Part shown: in pieces, positions 17,139 through 26,822 of the stretch | How positions within the stretch are numbered: position 1 is the stretch's first letter | Layout of the letters: every line of letters begins with the position of its first letter | Assembly: GCA_017522225.1 (NCBI GenBank) | Contig: JAFWZR010000013.1 | Location: 141,419 to 205,418 of the forward strand | Reading direction: 5' to 3' | Origin: Clostridia bacterium | Lineage (GTDB): Bacteria; Bacillota; Clostridia; Oscillospirales; Acutalibacteraceae | Length of the DNA: 64,000 bases | The notes under the pieces: model-generated | Told to the model about the DNA's origin: nothing | Database searches by the model: none | What the model saw: only the letters and a program-made list of their open reading frames with translations | Program-made: the position numbers and the translations under genes

Positions 17139-17693
17139 TCAGATTTCCATAACTTCTTTTTCTTTTGAAGCTGCGATTTCGTCAATCTTCTTAACGAACT
17201 CATCTGTAATCTTCTGAAGCTCGTTTTCACCGTTTTTAAGATCGTCCTCTGTAATCTCTGATGCCTTCTGCATCTTCTTGATCTTGTCGATTGAATCACG
17301 GCGGATAGAACGTACCGCTACCTTTGAATCCTCAGCAAGCTTCTTGATATCCTTAACGATTTCCTTACGTCTGTCCTCTGTAAGAGCAGGGAACATAAGA
17401 CGGATTACCGTACCGTCGTTCTGAGGATTGATACCGATGTCTGATGCCTGGATTGCCTTGTAAATCGGCTCAAGAGAAGACTTGTCCCACGGCTGAATAA
17501 CAAGGATTCTTGCCTCAGCAACAGAGATTGCAGCCATCTGATTGATAGGTGTGGGAACTCCCCAGTAATCAACCTGAATCTTGTCAAGCACTGCAGCGTT
17601 TGCACGGCCTGCACGGATTGCAGCATACTCGTCCTTGAGCACGTTTGTTGTTTTGGTCATTTTTTCTCTTGTTAAACTGTAAACTTCTTTCAT
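17139..17693 (-). CDS. frr: Ribosome recycling factor
   Basis: Splits the post-termination ribosome together with EF-G. 184 aa, standard length. Visible: an all-helical stem with IRAGRANAAVLDKIQVDYWG, PINQMAAISVAEARILVIQPWD, and the C-terminal EDRRKEIVKDIKKLAEDSKVAVR-type helix. The start has AAGGAGA 8 nt upstream. It is cotranscribed with pyrH and followed by a terminator. Confidence 0.96.
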   Translation of the reverse strand: MKEVYSLTREKMTKTTNVLKDEYAAIRAGRANAAVLDKIQVDYWGVPTPINQMAAISVAEARILVIQPWDKSSLEPIYKAIQASDIGINPQNDGTVIRLMFPALTEDRRKEIVKDIKKLAEDSKVAVRSIRRDSIDKIKKMQKASEITEDDLKNGENELQKITDEFVKKIDEIAASKEKEVMEI

Positions 17694-17727
17694 AACAATA
17701 TCTCCTTAAAGCTATTTAGTATTTGAA

Positions 17728-18426
17728 TTATTCTTTTACAAGTGTGCCGATGTTTTCGCCCTTGACTGCACGGATGATGTTCTCCGGATCCTCAAGATTA
17801 AAAACAAGGATTGCGATTGAGTTATCTCTGCAAAGTGATGCTGCTGTGCTGTCCATAACCTTGAGTCCCTTTGCAAGAACCTCGGAATGTGTAAGCACAT
17901 CGTACTTGACAGCGTCATCAAACTTGTTCGGGTCCTTATCATAAACACCGTCAACATTTGTTGCCTTGAAGATAACATCTGCTTCAATCTCAGCTGCACG
18001 GAGAGCTGCCGTTGTATCTGTTGAGAAGAACGGACAACCTGTACCGCAGCCGAAAATAACAACCTCACCGTCTTCAAGGTGCTTGACTGCATCGCGTGCA
18101 ACAAACGGCTCTGCGATAGGCTGCATTGCCACCGCTGACATAACGCGTGCCCTGACGCCCAGCTGCTCAAGTGCTTCGCACAGTGCAAGTGAGTTCATAA
18201 CTGTTGCAAGCATACCCATATTGTCTGCTCTTGTTCTGTTCATTGAGCCTGAGCTTCTGCCTCTCCAGAAGTTACCGCCGCCGACAACAAGGCCGACCTG
18301 AACACCCATGTCCGCAACCTTTTTGACATAAGTACAGACATTGGTGACCATATCAAAATCAATACCGTGACCCTGCTCACCTGCAAGGACTTCACCGCTT
18401 AATTTAAGTAAGATTCTTTTAAACAT
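17728..18426 (-). CDS. pyrH: Uridylate kinase
   Basis: Bacterial UMP kinase of the amino-acid kinase fold, making UDP from UMP. Visible in 232 aa: [65 protein letters not shown] chose ATG at 18426, 6 nt after GGAGGG, rather than the TTG one codon earlier. It is the first gene of the long minus-strand run. rpsB and tsf, which precede pyrH in many genomes, are not upstream here; a divergent GH89-like gene is. Confidence 0.96.
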   Translation of the reverse strand: MFKRILLKLSGEVLAGEQGHGIDFDMVTNVCTYVKKVADMGVQVGLVVGGGNFWRGRSSGSMNRTRADNMGMLATVMNSLALCEALEQLGVRARVMSAVAMQPIAEPFVARDAVKHLEDGEVVIFGCGTGCPFFSTDTTAALRAAEIEADVIFKATNVDGVYDKDPNKFDDAVKYDVLTHSEVLAKGLKVMDSTAASLCRDNSIAILVFNLEDPENIIRAVKGENIGTLVKE

Positions 18427-18467
18427 CAATAACCCTCCATCATCTGTGATGTGATTAATAATATTTT

Positions 18468-18496
18468 ACTTTAAAACGCCGTTTATGTAAAGTCAA
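18468..18496 (-). promoter_or_regulatory. Promoter of pyrH-frr
   Basis: Minus strand TTGACT (18491-18496), 17-bp spacer, TAAAGT (18468-18473). The -10 matches at four of six positions. Confidence 0.55.
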
Positions 18497-18555
18497 AAAC
18501 GAAAATTTTCACAGTTTTTTTAAATTTTTATCTTTATTTATTGCTCCGTTCAATG

Positions 18556-18561
18556 TATAAT
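18556..18561 (+). promoter_or_regulatory. -10 box of the GH89-like gene
   Basis: A perfect TATAAT 30 bp before the ATG, placed as expected for transcription of the divergent glycosidase-like gene. No good -35 box is present, so an activator may be needed. Confidence 0.4.
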
Positions 18562-18590
18562 ATCTGTTAGTAAAAAACGGAGGCAGAATT

Positions 18591-20678
18591 ATGCTCAATT
18601 TCATTGCTCGCAACACCCCGAAGGTAAAGGATAATTTTATAATAAAGCTTATCGAATCCGATAACGGCCGCGACTGCTACGAGGTATATGCCGAGGACAA
18701 AAAAATTGTTCTTGCGGGTAACAGTAACTTAAGTCTTTGCATGGCTTTTTACCGTTATCTCAATGAGTGCTGCAACGTAGTTATCACAGACGGTGATTAT
18801 GATATATCTTACATTGCGACCACTCCCCTGCCGACGAAGAAATTCACGCGCACCGTAAAGCAGAAAATCCGTGCGCGTACAAGCTACGAGATGTTCTCAC
18901 TTGAGGGCAACTACTGGGGCTTTGACCGTTGGGAAAAAGAGATTGACTTTATGGCAATGCACGGCATCAACACAGCCTTTCAGCCTGTAGGCTTTGACGG
19001 TGTGCTTTACCGTACCTTGCGTGAAATCGGCTTTGCCGAAGATGCCGCCATTGATTTTATGAGCGGTCCCGCATTCCTTATGCGTCAGCTGACAGGCAAT
19101 GTTGCCGCTATGAACTCCGTTCACAGCAAGGAATATCTTGAAAGAAAAATATACATCGGTAAAAAAATTACCGAGCGTGAAAAAGAACTCGGCATAACTC
19201 CCGTTTTGCCTGCACTTATCCCGAGCGTACCGTTCAATCTGCGCCGTAAGTATATGAAAATGGATATTTTCAAGGCTCCGATGTGGTACAATTTCCCGCC
19301 TATTTTTTATATCAAGGCAGAGAACGCCTTCTTTGAGATTTTTAACAGAAAATTCCTCGAGATTCAGCGTGATTCACTCGGTGAGACTGATGCATTCCTT
19401 TTTGAGCCTCTTTATGATGTTGACAAAAAGGGTTATAATTCGCACCTTGTTTCAATCGGTCAGGCTCTCACGGATTCACTGGCACAGCATAATCCTGATG
19501 CGGTTTGCTATACACATCTGAGTTCAATCAGCGAAGACTTTTTCAAGAAGGCTTCACCTGAGAAATTTATAATTATCAACGACTCCAAGGAGGAAAGGCC
19601 GCAGTTCCTTCAGGATAAAAAGCATCTTGTTGCAATCAAGGGTAACTCCTACGGAAGAACAGGTCTTTGCGGTGACATTGACACCGTCAGCCGTTGCCCG
19701 TATGCAGTTTCAAAGAGTGAAAATCTGCTGGGTACGGCACTCGAAATTGATACATTCTCCGAAAATCCGATGTACTGTGCCGTTGCACTTCACGCAACAA
19801 CGGCAAACGAGGCATTTGATGCAGATGAGTTTGTAAAGGACTATGCCTGCAAGCGTTACCGCACGGAGGATTTTGCCGACGAGATTATCAGGCTTAAAAA
19901 CCTCTGCTATAACACCGACGAATGTTCGGGCTCGATTATCTGTGCAAGACCCTCCACAAGGCTCAAGCATACCGCTCCGTATGACACGCTCGAGAGAAAA
20001 TACGAGTGCAGTGAGCTTTTTGAAATTGCAAGAGATATTGTGGAAAGCGATACAAGAAAGAATGACAAGATGCGTCTTGACATAGTGTGCATTATCCGTC
20101 AGCTTCTCGGTGAGCTTGCCTACCCGATTTACCTGAAGGCCACAGAATTTTTCAAGGCGGAAAATGTACGCAACTATGAGCAGGCGAGTAACCTCTTCCT
20201 TGAAATATGTCAGGATATGGACAGGCTTCTCAAAACACAGGAAAGCCTTAACCTTTCATCAAAGTTTGAGGAAGCTCACGCGCTAGGAAACAATAAGGAC
20301 GAGCAGCAGTCAATCGACCTGAACTTCCTTATGTACCACACCATCTGGGGACCGATTGACCGCAGTATTCTCTATGATACCGCATGGTGTGAGCTCGGAG
20401 GATTGGTCAAGGATTTCTACGCACAGCGTTGGTTTATGTATTTCCGCGCACTTGCGGCATACTTTGACAACCCGAAGAAGCTCAAGGACTTTTCACGAAA
20501 ACAGCCTCTTGACAGACACGAGTACAAAAAATCGTATCAGCACAAGAGACTGGCGTTATTCGAGAACAATTTCCTTGAAAACTACATTCCGCGAAAAGAC
20601 GGAATCGGTGAAGAGGACACTCTCGAGGTTGCAAAGGAAATTCTCGAAAAATATTCAGAGGTTGTTTATCAGTTCTGA
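18591..20678 (+). CDS. GH89-like protein (alpha-N-acetylglucosaminidase family, divergent)
   Basis: A 695-aa cytoplasmic protein (no signal peptide) with the layout of GH89: a small N-terminal alpha/beta domain, then a barrel starting RARTSYEMFSLEGNYWGFDRW and WEKEIDFMAMHGIN (about 114-127), and an all-helical C-terminal part from about 440. The family removes terminal alpha-GlcNAc, for example from mucin. By eye, E272 fits the acid/base glutamate, but the usual nucleophile segment reads GTALEID, placing D387 where glutamate is expected, and the HNFGGN segment is replaced by GNSYGRTG. Activity may therefore differ. GGAGG lies 8 nt before ATG. It ends at a shared terminator with lacZ. Confidence 0.72.
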   Translation: MLNFIARNTPKVKDNFIIKLIESDNGRDCYEVYAEDKKIVLAGNSNLSLCMAFYRYLNECCNVVITDGDYDISYIATTPLPTKKFTRTVKQKIRARTSYEMFSLEGNYWGFDRWEKEIDFMAMHGINTAFQPVGFDGVLYRTLREIGFAEDAAIDFMSGPAFLMRQLTGNVAAMNSVHSKEYLERKIYIGKKITEREKELGITPVLPALIPSVPFNLRRKYMKMDIFKAPMWYNFPPIFYIKAENAFFEIFNRKFLEIQRDSLGETDAFLFEPLYDVDKKGYNSHLVSIGQALTDSLAQHNPDAVCYTHLSSISEDFFKKASPEKFIIINDSKEERPQFLQDKKHLVAIKGNSYGRTGLCGDIDTVSRCPYAVSKSENLLGTALEIDTFSENPMYCAVALHATTANEAFDADEFVKDYACKRYRTEDFADEIIRLKNLCYNTDECSGSIICARPSTRLKHTAPYDTLERKYECSELFEIARDIVESDTRKNDKMRLDIVCIIRQLLGELAYPIYLKATEFFKAENVRNYEQASNLFLEICQDMDRLLKTQESLNLSSKFEEAHALGNNKDEQQSIDLNFLMYHTIWGPIDRSILYDTAWCELGGLVKDFYAQRWFMYFRALAAYFDNPKKLKDFSRKQPLDRHEYKKSYQHKRLALFENNFLENYIPRKDGIGEEDTLEVAKEILEKYSEVVYQF

Positions 20679-20693
20679 TTATACGCAAAAATT

Positions 20694-20718
20694 AAAGGAC
20701 GGCTGAGCCGTCCTTTTT
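20694..20718. terminator. Bidirectional terminator between GH89-like gene and lacZ
   Basis: A 10-bp stem AAAGGACGGC / GCCGTCCTTT with loop TGA and flanking T/A runs, between two convergent genes. Confidence 0.85.
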
Positions 20719-20722
20719 GTTT

Positions 20723-23700
20723 TTATTTTACACCCTTAAGCTTTACGCTGTAGCCGTACGAGCCGCTCTTGAGCTTATACGGGTCATGGAGACATGCGTT
20801 ACCCGGCATATCGCCGCCGACACCTCTCTGACGGTGGTCGATATTAAGTGTGAGGAAGTTATCCTTCTTAAGCTCATAAAGATGCTTTGCACTTTCAAGC
20901 TGTTCCTGTGAATATTCACGAAGGCTGAAGTCGAAGGTCTGATCGGAATAAATCTCAAATCCGTAGCCCTCGTCATTTGTAACGGTTACGCTTCGTGTAT
21001 CTGTACGGTTACCGTTCTCCTGCGGACGCATATATCTGTGCTCGAGAGTCTCGGGAGTTGCGGAATAGATACCGATTTTCTGACCTGTCTTACGGTCAAT
21101 ATATGCCTCGTGCGGTCCTCTGCCGTACCAGTTGACGTTGCAGAATTCCTTGTTGATGCCGAGTCTTGCACCGGCTTTGACCATCGGCAGAACAAGACCT
21201 GTCATATTAATGCTGAGCTCGACAGTTCCGTCAACATTAAAAATGAACTGTGACTGAACATCCTTTGCAAGCGGCGCTGACCACTTGACACATACAAAGA
21301 CGGAGCCGTTAAGTGTTGAAACGTGTGTATGCTTCACCTTAACCATACGGCTGACGCAATCCCATGTGTAAAGCGGATTGATGCGCTTGAACATCGGAGC
21401 AAAGTTGAAATAGTTTGTGTCGTTATCCGTAAGCGGACGGAAGAAGTTCGGACGGAAGGTAAGAGCCGTATCGAGAACATTGCCCTTGCCGAAATCAAGG
21501 TAAACAAGGTTGCCGTCAAAGAATCTCGCAGTTGTGTCCCCTGCCTTGATGTTGTAAACACCGTCAATAAATCTGCAGGAAACAACACCCGGCTTTGCCT
21601 TGTCTTCAGGTTTTATATTGCTTACAACAAACTGTGAGAAGCTGATTTCCTCATCCTTAAGATGCCACTCGTTCTTTGACTTGTAGCGGTAAGAAAGAGT
21701 GAGGATGTATTCACCGTCTTTGAAGTTTGTTTTGTAAGGAATCTCAAATTCCTTCTGTGTCTGCGGCTCGATACCGTCAAGACTCAGCTTGCCGCTTTCA
21801 ACTTTTTTTCCGTTGCGTGTAATTGTCCACACTGCATAAGCATAGTCAAGCGGTACAAAATAGTTTTTATTTTTAACTGCAAAGGTCTGCTTTTTAAGGT
21901 CGATTTCAACTGCACTGATGTTGGAATAAACCTGCTTGACCTCGTAATATGCGGGATGCGGAACACGGTCTGCACCGATGATGCCGTTAGCACAGAAGTA
22001 GAAGCTTGAGTTACCTTCCTTGAAGTCACCGCCGTAGAGCCACTTTTCCTGTCCGTTTTCAACAACACGGATTGACTGGTCAACATAGTCCCAGATAAAT
22101 CCGCCCGTCATATGGTCGTAGTTTTCAAAATCATCCACATATTCCTTGAAGTTACCAAGGCTGTTTTCCATTGCGTGGGCAAATTCACAGTAAATAACGG
22201 GATGTGTCTTATATATTTCTGCAGGAACAGGCTTGTTGTCCGCTGCAAGAGCATTTGCAACGTTATCAAAGAGAGTTGTCTTGATCTCTTCCTGATTTAC
22301 GAGCAATTTAACAATACGCTCTGTCGGGTACATACGGCTGATAAAGTCAGACTTTGTAAAGTCAAAGTCACCCTCATAATGAATCGGGTACATGTCGCAA
22401 AGCTCGAGCATAGCTTCCTTCATTCGTGAGAAGTTTGTGCCGTCGCCTGCCTCATTACCGAGTGACCAGAAGCAGATACAAGCGTGGCTTCTGTCACGAA
22501 GAATCATACGCTGTGCTCTGTCAACAACCGCCGCTGTCCATAAGGGATTGTCACCGGGTACATTCTTTCTTCTTACGCCGTGTGTCTCAACGTCACACTC
22601 GTCCATAACATAGAAGCCGAGCTCATCGCAAAGCTCATAGAGGAACGGGTCATCGGGATAATGACTTGTTCTGATAGCGTTGATATTTGCCTGCTTCATA
22701 AGATACAGGTCCTTATAGAAGGTTTCACGGGGTACTGCCCAGCCGTGGTCAGGGTGGAAATCGTGACGGTTAACACCCTTGATAATAACCTTCTGACCGT
22801 TGACATAATAAACATTGCCGATAATTTCGACACGCTTGAAGCCGATTCTTATCTGCTTTTTAACAATGCACTTTCTGTTTTCGTACAGTGCAACCTCGAG
22901 CTTGTAAAGCTCGGGAGTTTCTGCCGACCACTTGCGTACATTCTTTTCGATATGCTTTATGTTGATGATCTTTTTGTCTGTCTTTTTCTCATAGACAGTC
23001 TTGCCGTCAAGGCTTACCTTGCAGGTAACCTCTGCCTCACGGCTGAGTGTTACTGTAAGGTCAAGAACACCGTCAACGCACTTTTCGTCAAGAGTAGCTG
23101 CGGCATAGATATCCTCAATTGTAGTCTCGGGCTCAGCTACGATATAAACATCGCGGTAGATACCTGACAGCTGCCACATATCCTGATTTTCAAGATAAGT
23201 CGCATCGCTGAAGCGCATAATCTTAACAGCAAGAAGGTTTTCACCGTCGATAACAAAATCGGTAACATCAAACTCAGAGGGAGTCATAGAGCCCTGAGAG
23301 TAGCCGACATACCTGCCATTGAGGTAAACATACATTGCAGACTTTGCCGCACCGAAATGCAGAATAAGGCGTCTGCCGTCAAAATTTTCAGGCAGAGTAA
23401 AGGTCTTACGGTAGAGACCGATTTCATTTCTTGCGTGGCTTACCTTCGGAATTTCACACTCAACAGTTGAAACCTGGGGCGGCATATATGAGCAAAGGTA
23501 AATAGGCTTACCGTAGCCGAAGCTCTGCCATACTGACGGAACGGGAATTTCGTCCCACTCACAATCATAGAAGCCCGGCTGCTCAAAGCATGCAGGCTCA
23601 TCCTTGATGCCCATCTGCCAGTAGAACTTCCAAATACCGTTAAGGCTTAACTTATACTTTGACTCGTCGGGGTTAGCCTTGTCCTTCAGATCAAAAGGAA

Positions 23701-23776
23701 GTGCAAGATTTCTGCCGTCGAGTTTGTTCTCTTTAAAGAATAAAGGGTTTTCCCATTTGTGCATATTTGCGTTCAT
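20723..23776 (-). CDS. lacZ: Beta-galactosidase, GH2
   Basis: A 1017-aa LacZ-type enzyme hydrolysing terminal beta-galactosides; cytoplasmic, no signal peptide. Domains in order: N-terminal jelly roll (RNEIGLYRKTFTLPENFDG), two Ig-like domains, the barrel with GVNRHDFHPDHG, acid/base E442 in SLGNEAGDG and nucleophile E531 in YCEFAHAMENS, GGFIWDYVDQ, then the C-terminal beta-sandwich (NWYGRGPHEAYIDRK, YMRPQENGNRTDTR). I chose ATG at 23776, 7 nt after GGAGG; the longer TTG reading would begin in the ribosome site. It has its own consensus promoter. A lactose permease is not adjacent. Confidence 0.96.
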   Translation of the reverse strand: MNANMHKWENPLFFKENKLDGRNLALPFDLKDKANPDESKYKLSLNGIWKFYWQMGIKDEPACFEQPGFYDCEWDEIPVPSVWQSFGYGKPIYLCSYMPPQVSTVECEIPKVSHARNEIGLYRKTFTLPENFDGRRLILHFGAAKSAMYVYLNGRYVGYSQGSMTPSEFDVTDFVIDGENLLAVKIMRFSDATYLENQDMWQLSGIYRDVYIVAEPETTIEDIYAAATLDEKCVDGVLDLTVTLSREAEVTCKVSLDGKTVYEKKTDKKIINIKHIEKNVRKWSAETPELYKLEVALYENRKCIVKKQIRIGFKRVEIIGNVYYVNGQKVIIKGVNRHDFHPDHGWAVPRETFYKDLYLMKQANINAIRTSHYPDDPFLYELCDELGFYVMDECDVETHGVRRKNVPGDNPLWTAAVVDRAQRMILRDRSHACICFWSLGNEAGDGTNFSRMKEAMLELCDMYPIHYEGDFDFTKSDFISRMYPTERIVKLLVNQEEIKTTLFDNVANALAADNKPVPAEIYKTHPVIYCEFAHAMENSLGNFKEYVDDFENYDHMTGGFIWDYVDQSIRVVENGQEKWLYGGDFKEGNSSFYFCANGIIGADRVPHPAYYEVKQVYSNISAVEIDLKKQTFAVKNKNYFVPLDYAYAVWTITRNGKKVESGKLSLDGIEPQTQKEFEIPYKTNFKDGEYILTLSYRYKSKNEWHLKDEEISFSQFVVSNIKPEDKAKPGVVSCRFIDGVYNIKAGDTTARFFDGNLVYLDFGKGNVLDTALTFRPNFFRPLTDNDTNYFNFAPMFKRINPLYTWDCVSRMVKVKHTHVSTLNGSVFVCVKWSAPLAKDVQSQFIFNVDGTVELSINMTGLVLPMVKAGARLGINKEFCNVNWYGRGPHEAYIDRKTGQKIGIYSATPETLEHRYMRPQENGNRTDTRSVTVTNDEGYGFEIYSDQTFDFSLREYSQEQLESAKHLYELKKDNFLTLNIDHRQRGVGGDMPGNACLHDPYKLKSGSYGYSVKLKGVK

Positions 23777-23805
23777 AGTAAATCCTCCCAAGCGTAGTTA
23801 TACTT

Positions 23806-23834
23806 ATTATACCTTGTATGTGCTTTTTAGTCAA
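23806..23834 (-). promoter_or_regulatory. lacZ promoter
   Basis: Minus strand TTGACT (23829-23834), 17-bp spacer, TATAAT (23806-23811). No clear catabolite-responsive element was seen next to it. Confidence 0.8.
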
Positions 23835-23868
23835 ATAAAAAACAGTATAAAAATTTTGCTTTATGGTG

Positions 23869-23897
23869 TTGTAAAATTTTCATATTCATATTATAAT
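23869..23897 (+). promoter_or_regulatory. Promoter of the DUF1846 gene
   Basis: TTGTAA (23869-23874), 17-bp spacer, TATAAT (23892-23897), divergent from the lacZ promoter. Confidence 0.65.
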
Positions 23898-23928
23898 AAA
23901 ATGTATTTTGAAATTGAGGGTGTTTCAA

Positions 23929-25413
23929 ATGACAAGAATAGGCTTCGACAACGAAAAATATCTGCAGATGCAGTCCGAACACATTAAAGAAAGAATCAAC
24001 AAATTCGGCGGTAAGCTCTACCTCGAATTCGGCGGTAAGCTCTTTGATGATTTTCACGCGTCACGCGTTCTGCCCGGCTTTGCACCTGACAGTAAAATCA
24101 AAATGCTTGAACAGCTCAAGGATCAGGCAGAGGTTGTTATCGTCATCAATGCGGCTGATATCGAAAAGAATAAAATACGCGGCGACCTCGGTATAACATA
24201 CGACCTCGATGTGCTTCGTCTTATTGACGCTTTCAGAAATATCGACCTTTATGTCGGCAGTGTTGTTATGACACGTTATCAGAATCAGCCTGCAGCAGAT
24301 GCTTTCTGCCAGAGACTTTCTTCTCTCGGAATCAAGGTTTACAAGCATTTCACTATCGAAGGTTATCCGTCTGACATTGAAAAAATTGTCAGCGACGAGG
24401 GCTTCGGCAGAAACGAGTTTATCGAAACAACCCGTTCTCTTGTTGTTGTGACTGCTCCGGGTCCCGGCAGCGGTAAAATGGCAACCTGTCTTTCACAGCT
24501 TTACCACGAGCATAAGCGCGGTGTCAGTGCAGGTTACGCAAAGTTTGAAACCTTCCCCATCTGGAATCTTCCCCTCAAGCATCCCGTAAACCTCGCTTAC
24601 GAGGCAGCAACCGCTGACCTTAACGATGTCAATATGATTGACCCGTTCCACCTTGAGGCATACGGTGAAACAACAGTTAACTATAACCGTGATGTTGAGA
24701 TTTTCCCTGTACTTGCAGCTACATTCGATCAGATTTACGGTGAATGTCCGTACAAGTCCCCCACAGATATGGGCGTTAATATGGTCGGCAACTGTATCTT
24801 TGACGACGAGGCTTGCTGTGAGGCATCAAGGCAGGAGATTATCCGCCGCTACTATACCGAGCTTTGCGCAGTCAAGAAGGGTCTCGGCAGCAACGAAACC
24901 GTCAACAAGATAAAGCTTATTATGAAGCAGACAGGCATCACAACGGACGAGCGTCCCGTTATTGCAAAGGCTTTGCAGAAGGCAGAGGAAACAGGCGGAC
25001 CCGCAGTTGCAATCGAGATTGGTGAAAACGACATCATCACAGGCAAAACCTCACTTCTTATGGGTGCAAGTGCTGCGGCGGTGCTTAACGCGCTCAAAAA
25101 GCTTGCAGGCATTGATGAGGATGCACTGCTTATCTCACCCGAGGTTATCGAGCCCGTTCAGGAACTTAAGGTAAAATATATGGGTAACCACAACCCGAGA
25201 CTTCACGTGGACGAGGCGCTTATTGCACTTTCAGTTTCTGCGGCACACGATCCGCGCGCACAGCTTGCAATCGAGCAGATTCCGAAGCTCCGCGGTATGC
25301 AGGCACACGCAACGGTTATCCTTACAAGCGGTGACGAATCAATGTTCAAAAAATTCGGTGTGAACCTCACCTGCGAACCGCAGTATCAGACTAAAAAACT
25401 TTATCACAAATAA
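23929..25413 (+). CDS. DUF1846 family protein
   Basis: 494 aa, recognised as the DUF1846 (UPF0371) family from KLYLEFGGKLFDDFHASRVL, IEKNKIRGDLGITYDLDV and the glycine-rich VVTAPGPGSGKMATC near residue 180, which looks like a nucleotide or phosphate loop. The biochemical role is not known to me. The tandem FGGKL repeat near residues 24-36 is a normal family feature. ATG at 23929 follows TTGAGGGTG by about 8 nt; the TTG seven codons earlier overlaps no ribosome site. It is probably a single-gene unit, since the next gene has its own promoter. Confidence 0.88.
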   Translation: MTRIGFDNEKYLQMQSEHIKERINKFGGKLYLEFGGKLFDDFHASRVLPGFAPDSKIKMLEQLKDQAEVVIVINAADIEKNKIRGDLGITYDLDVLRLIDAFRNIDLYVGSVVMTRYQNQPAADAFCQRLSSLGIKVYKHFTIEGYPSDIEKIVSDEGFGRNEFIETTRSLVVVTAPGPGSGKMATCLSQLYHEHKRGVSAGYAKFETFPIWNLPLKHPVNLAYEAATADLNDVNMIDPFHLEAYGETTVNYNRDVEIFPVLAATFDQIYGECPYKSPTDMGVNMVGNCIFDDEACCEASRQEIIRRYYTELCAVKKGLGSNETVNKIKLIMKQTGITTDERPVIAKALQKAEETGGPAVAIEIGENDIITGKTSLLMGASAAAVLNALKKLAGIDEDALLISPEVIEPVQELKVKYMGNHNPRLHVDEALIALSVSAAHDPRAQLAIEQIPKLRGMQAHATVILTSGDESMFKKFGVNLTCEPQYQTKKLYHK

Positions 25414-25425
25414 CCAAACCTCCCC

Positions 25426-25455
25426 TTGCCAAAGGGTTGCGGTTTTTGGTACAAT
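25426..25455 (+). promoter_or_regulatory. Promoter of the iron alcohol dehydrogenase gene
   Basis: TTGCCA (25426-25431), 18-bp spacer, TACAAT (25450-25455), just downstream of the previous stop codon. Confidence 0.5.
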
Positions 25456-25485
25456 ATAAACATCAAATGTAAAGGGGTTTTATTT

Positions 25486-26691
25486 ATGTCAAGCCTTAAA
25501 AACGCATATTGCAGAGTTTATCAGAAGGCATTCAAGGTTGTTATGCCCGTTTTTAACTGGGACGAGCCTGAGCTTCTCAAGGGACCCGGTGCAATCAAGG
25601 ATTTGCCCGCGCTTGTAAAGTCAAAGGGCGTTACCAATGTCCTTATCGTTACAGATAAAGGTCTTATGAGCCTTAATCTTCTTGACAGTCTTTTTGAAAA
25701 TCTTGACAAGCAGAACATCAAGTACACAGTTTACGACGGTGTTCAGCCCAACCCGTCTATTGAAAACATAGAAGAGGCAAGAAGAATTTATCTTAAAAAC
25801 AACTGTGAAGGCATTATCGCATTCGGCGGCGGTTCACCGATGGACTGTGCAAAGGTTGCAGGTGCACGAGTTTCTAACCCGAACACAAGCGTTTCACAAA
25901 TGCGCGGTCTTCTTAAGGTTTTCAAGAAGCTTCCCCCGTTCTTTGCAGTTCCCACAACAGCAGGTACAGGCTCAGAGACTACTCTTGCAGCTGTTGTTTC
26001 AAATATGCAGACTCACGAAAAGTATGCTATCAATGACCCGAAGCTCCGTCCGAAGTACGCTGTTCTCGACCCCGAGCTTACAACAGGTCTTCCCAAGAAA
26101 ATCACATCCACAACAGGTATGGATGCCCTCACTCACGCAGTTGAGGCATATATCGGTCAGAGCGGCGTAAAGAGCACTGACGACTACGCAGAAAAGGCAA
26201 CAAAGCTCATCTTCGACAACCTTGAAAAGGCTTACGAGGATGGCAAGGACATCGAAGCAAGAGAGAATATGCTTGTTGCTTCCTTCTATGCAGGCATGGC
26301 TTTCACAAGAGCTTATGTCGGTTATGTTCACGCAATCGCTCATAACCTCGGCGGTCTTTACGGCACACCTCACGGCCTTGCAAACGCTGTTATTCTTCCC
26401 CACGTGCTTGAGTACTACGGCGAGGCTGCACACGAGAAGCTTGCAAAGCTTGCCGACATCGTAGGCATTGACGGTGACAGCGACAAGGAAAAGGCTGAAA
26501 AGTTCATCGAAGAAATCAAAGAAATGAACGAAGAGATGGATATCCCCGAGCATTTCGATTTCATCAAGGACGAAGATATTCCGACAATCGTTGCACGTGC
26601 ACTTAAGGAAGGCAATCCCCTCTATCCCGTTCCGAAGATTATGGACGAAGAGGACTGCACAAAGGTTGTTAAAGCAATCCGCGGTTTCTGA
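25486..26691 (+). CDS. Iron-containing alcohol dehydrogenase
   Basis: A 401-aa group III (Fe-dependent) alcohol dehydrogenase using NAD(P)H. Visible: AFGGGSPMDCAKVAGA for the nucleotide, PTTAGTGSE, and metal-site segments MDALTHAVEAYIG, YVHAIAHNLGG and GTPHGLANAV containing the conserved histidines. I chose ATG at 25486 (M21 of the longest frame), which has AAAGGGG upstream; earlier codons overlap the promoter. A role in butanol/ethanol or 1,3-propanediol-type aldehyde reduction is possible; the substrate is not determined by the sequence. Confidence 0.92.
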   Translation: MSSLKNAYCRVYQKAFKVVMPVFNWDEPELLKGPGAIKDLPALVKSKGVTNVLIVTDKGLMSLNLLDSLFENLDKQNIKYTVYDGVQPNPSIENIEEARRIYLKNNCEGIIAFGGGSPMDCAKVAGARVSNPNTSVSQMRGLLKVFKKLPPFFAVPTTAGTGSETTLAAVVSNMQTHEKYAINDPKLRPKYAVLDPELTTGLPKKITSTTGMDALTHAVEAYIGQSGVKSTDDYAEKATKLIFDNLEKAYEDGKDIEARENMLVASFYAGMAFTRAYVGYVHAIAHNLGGLYGTPHGLANAVILPHVLEYYGEAAHEKLAKLADIVGIDGDSDKEKAEKFIEEIKEMNEEMDIPEHFDFIKDEDIPTIVARALKEGNPLYPVPKIMDEEDCTKVVKAIRGF

Positions 26692-26705
26692 TAACATTAA
26701 ATCCG

Positions 26706-26740
26706 ATCACCCTGAGGCTGTGTGCTTCAGGGTGATTTTT
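26706..26740 (+). terminator. Terminator of the alcohol dehydrogenase gene
   Basis: A 10-bp stem ATCACCCTGA / TCAGGGTGAT followed by TTTTT. Confidence 0.85.
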
Positions 26741-26763
26741 ATACATTTTTCAATTTTGAGTGA

Positions 26764-26792
26764 TTGACGAAAAAAGAAACTCAAAGTATAAT
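26764..26792 (+). promoter_or_regulatory. Promoter of the ABC exporter gene
   Basis: TTGACG (26764-26769), 17-bp spacer, TATAAT (26787-26792). It lies inside the longest possible reading frame and so excludes starts upstream of about 26800. Confidence 0.8.
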
Positions 26793-26822
26793 ATAAAACT
26801 GTTAAATAAAGGGAGTGATATG

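Noticed and set aside
22580-23167. 195-aa open frame on the plus strand inside lacZ
   Set aside because: It is antisense to well-conserved GH2 coding sequence, has no ribosome site and no recognisable protein features.
23995-24050. Short tandem repeat coding FGGKL twice in the DUF1846 gene
   Set aside because: The double FGGKL is a regular feature of this protein family.
26760-26822. Longer N terminus for the ABC exporter
   Set aside because: The consensus promoter at 26764-26792 lies inside this stretch, so it cannot be translated from that promoter.
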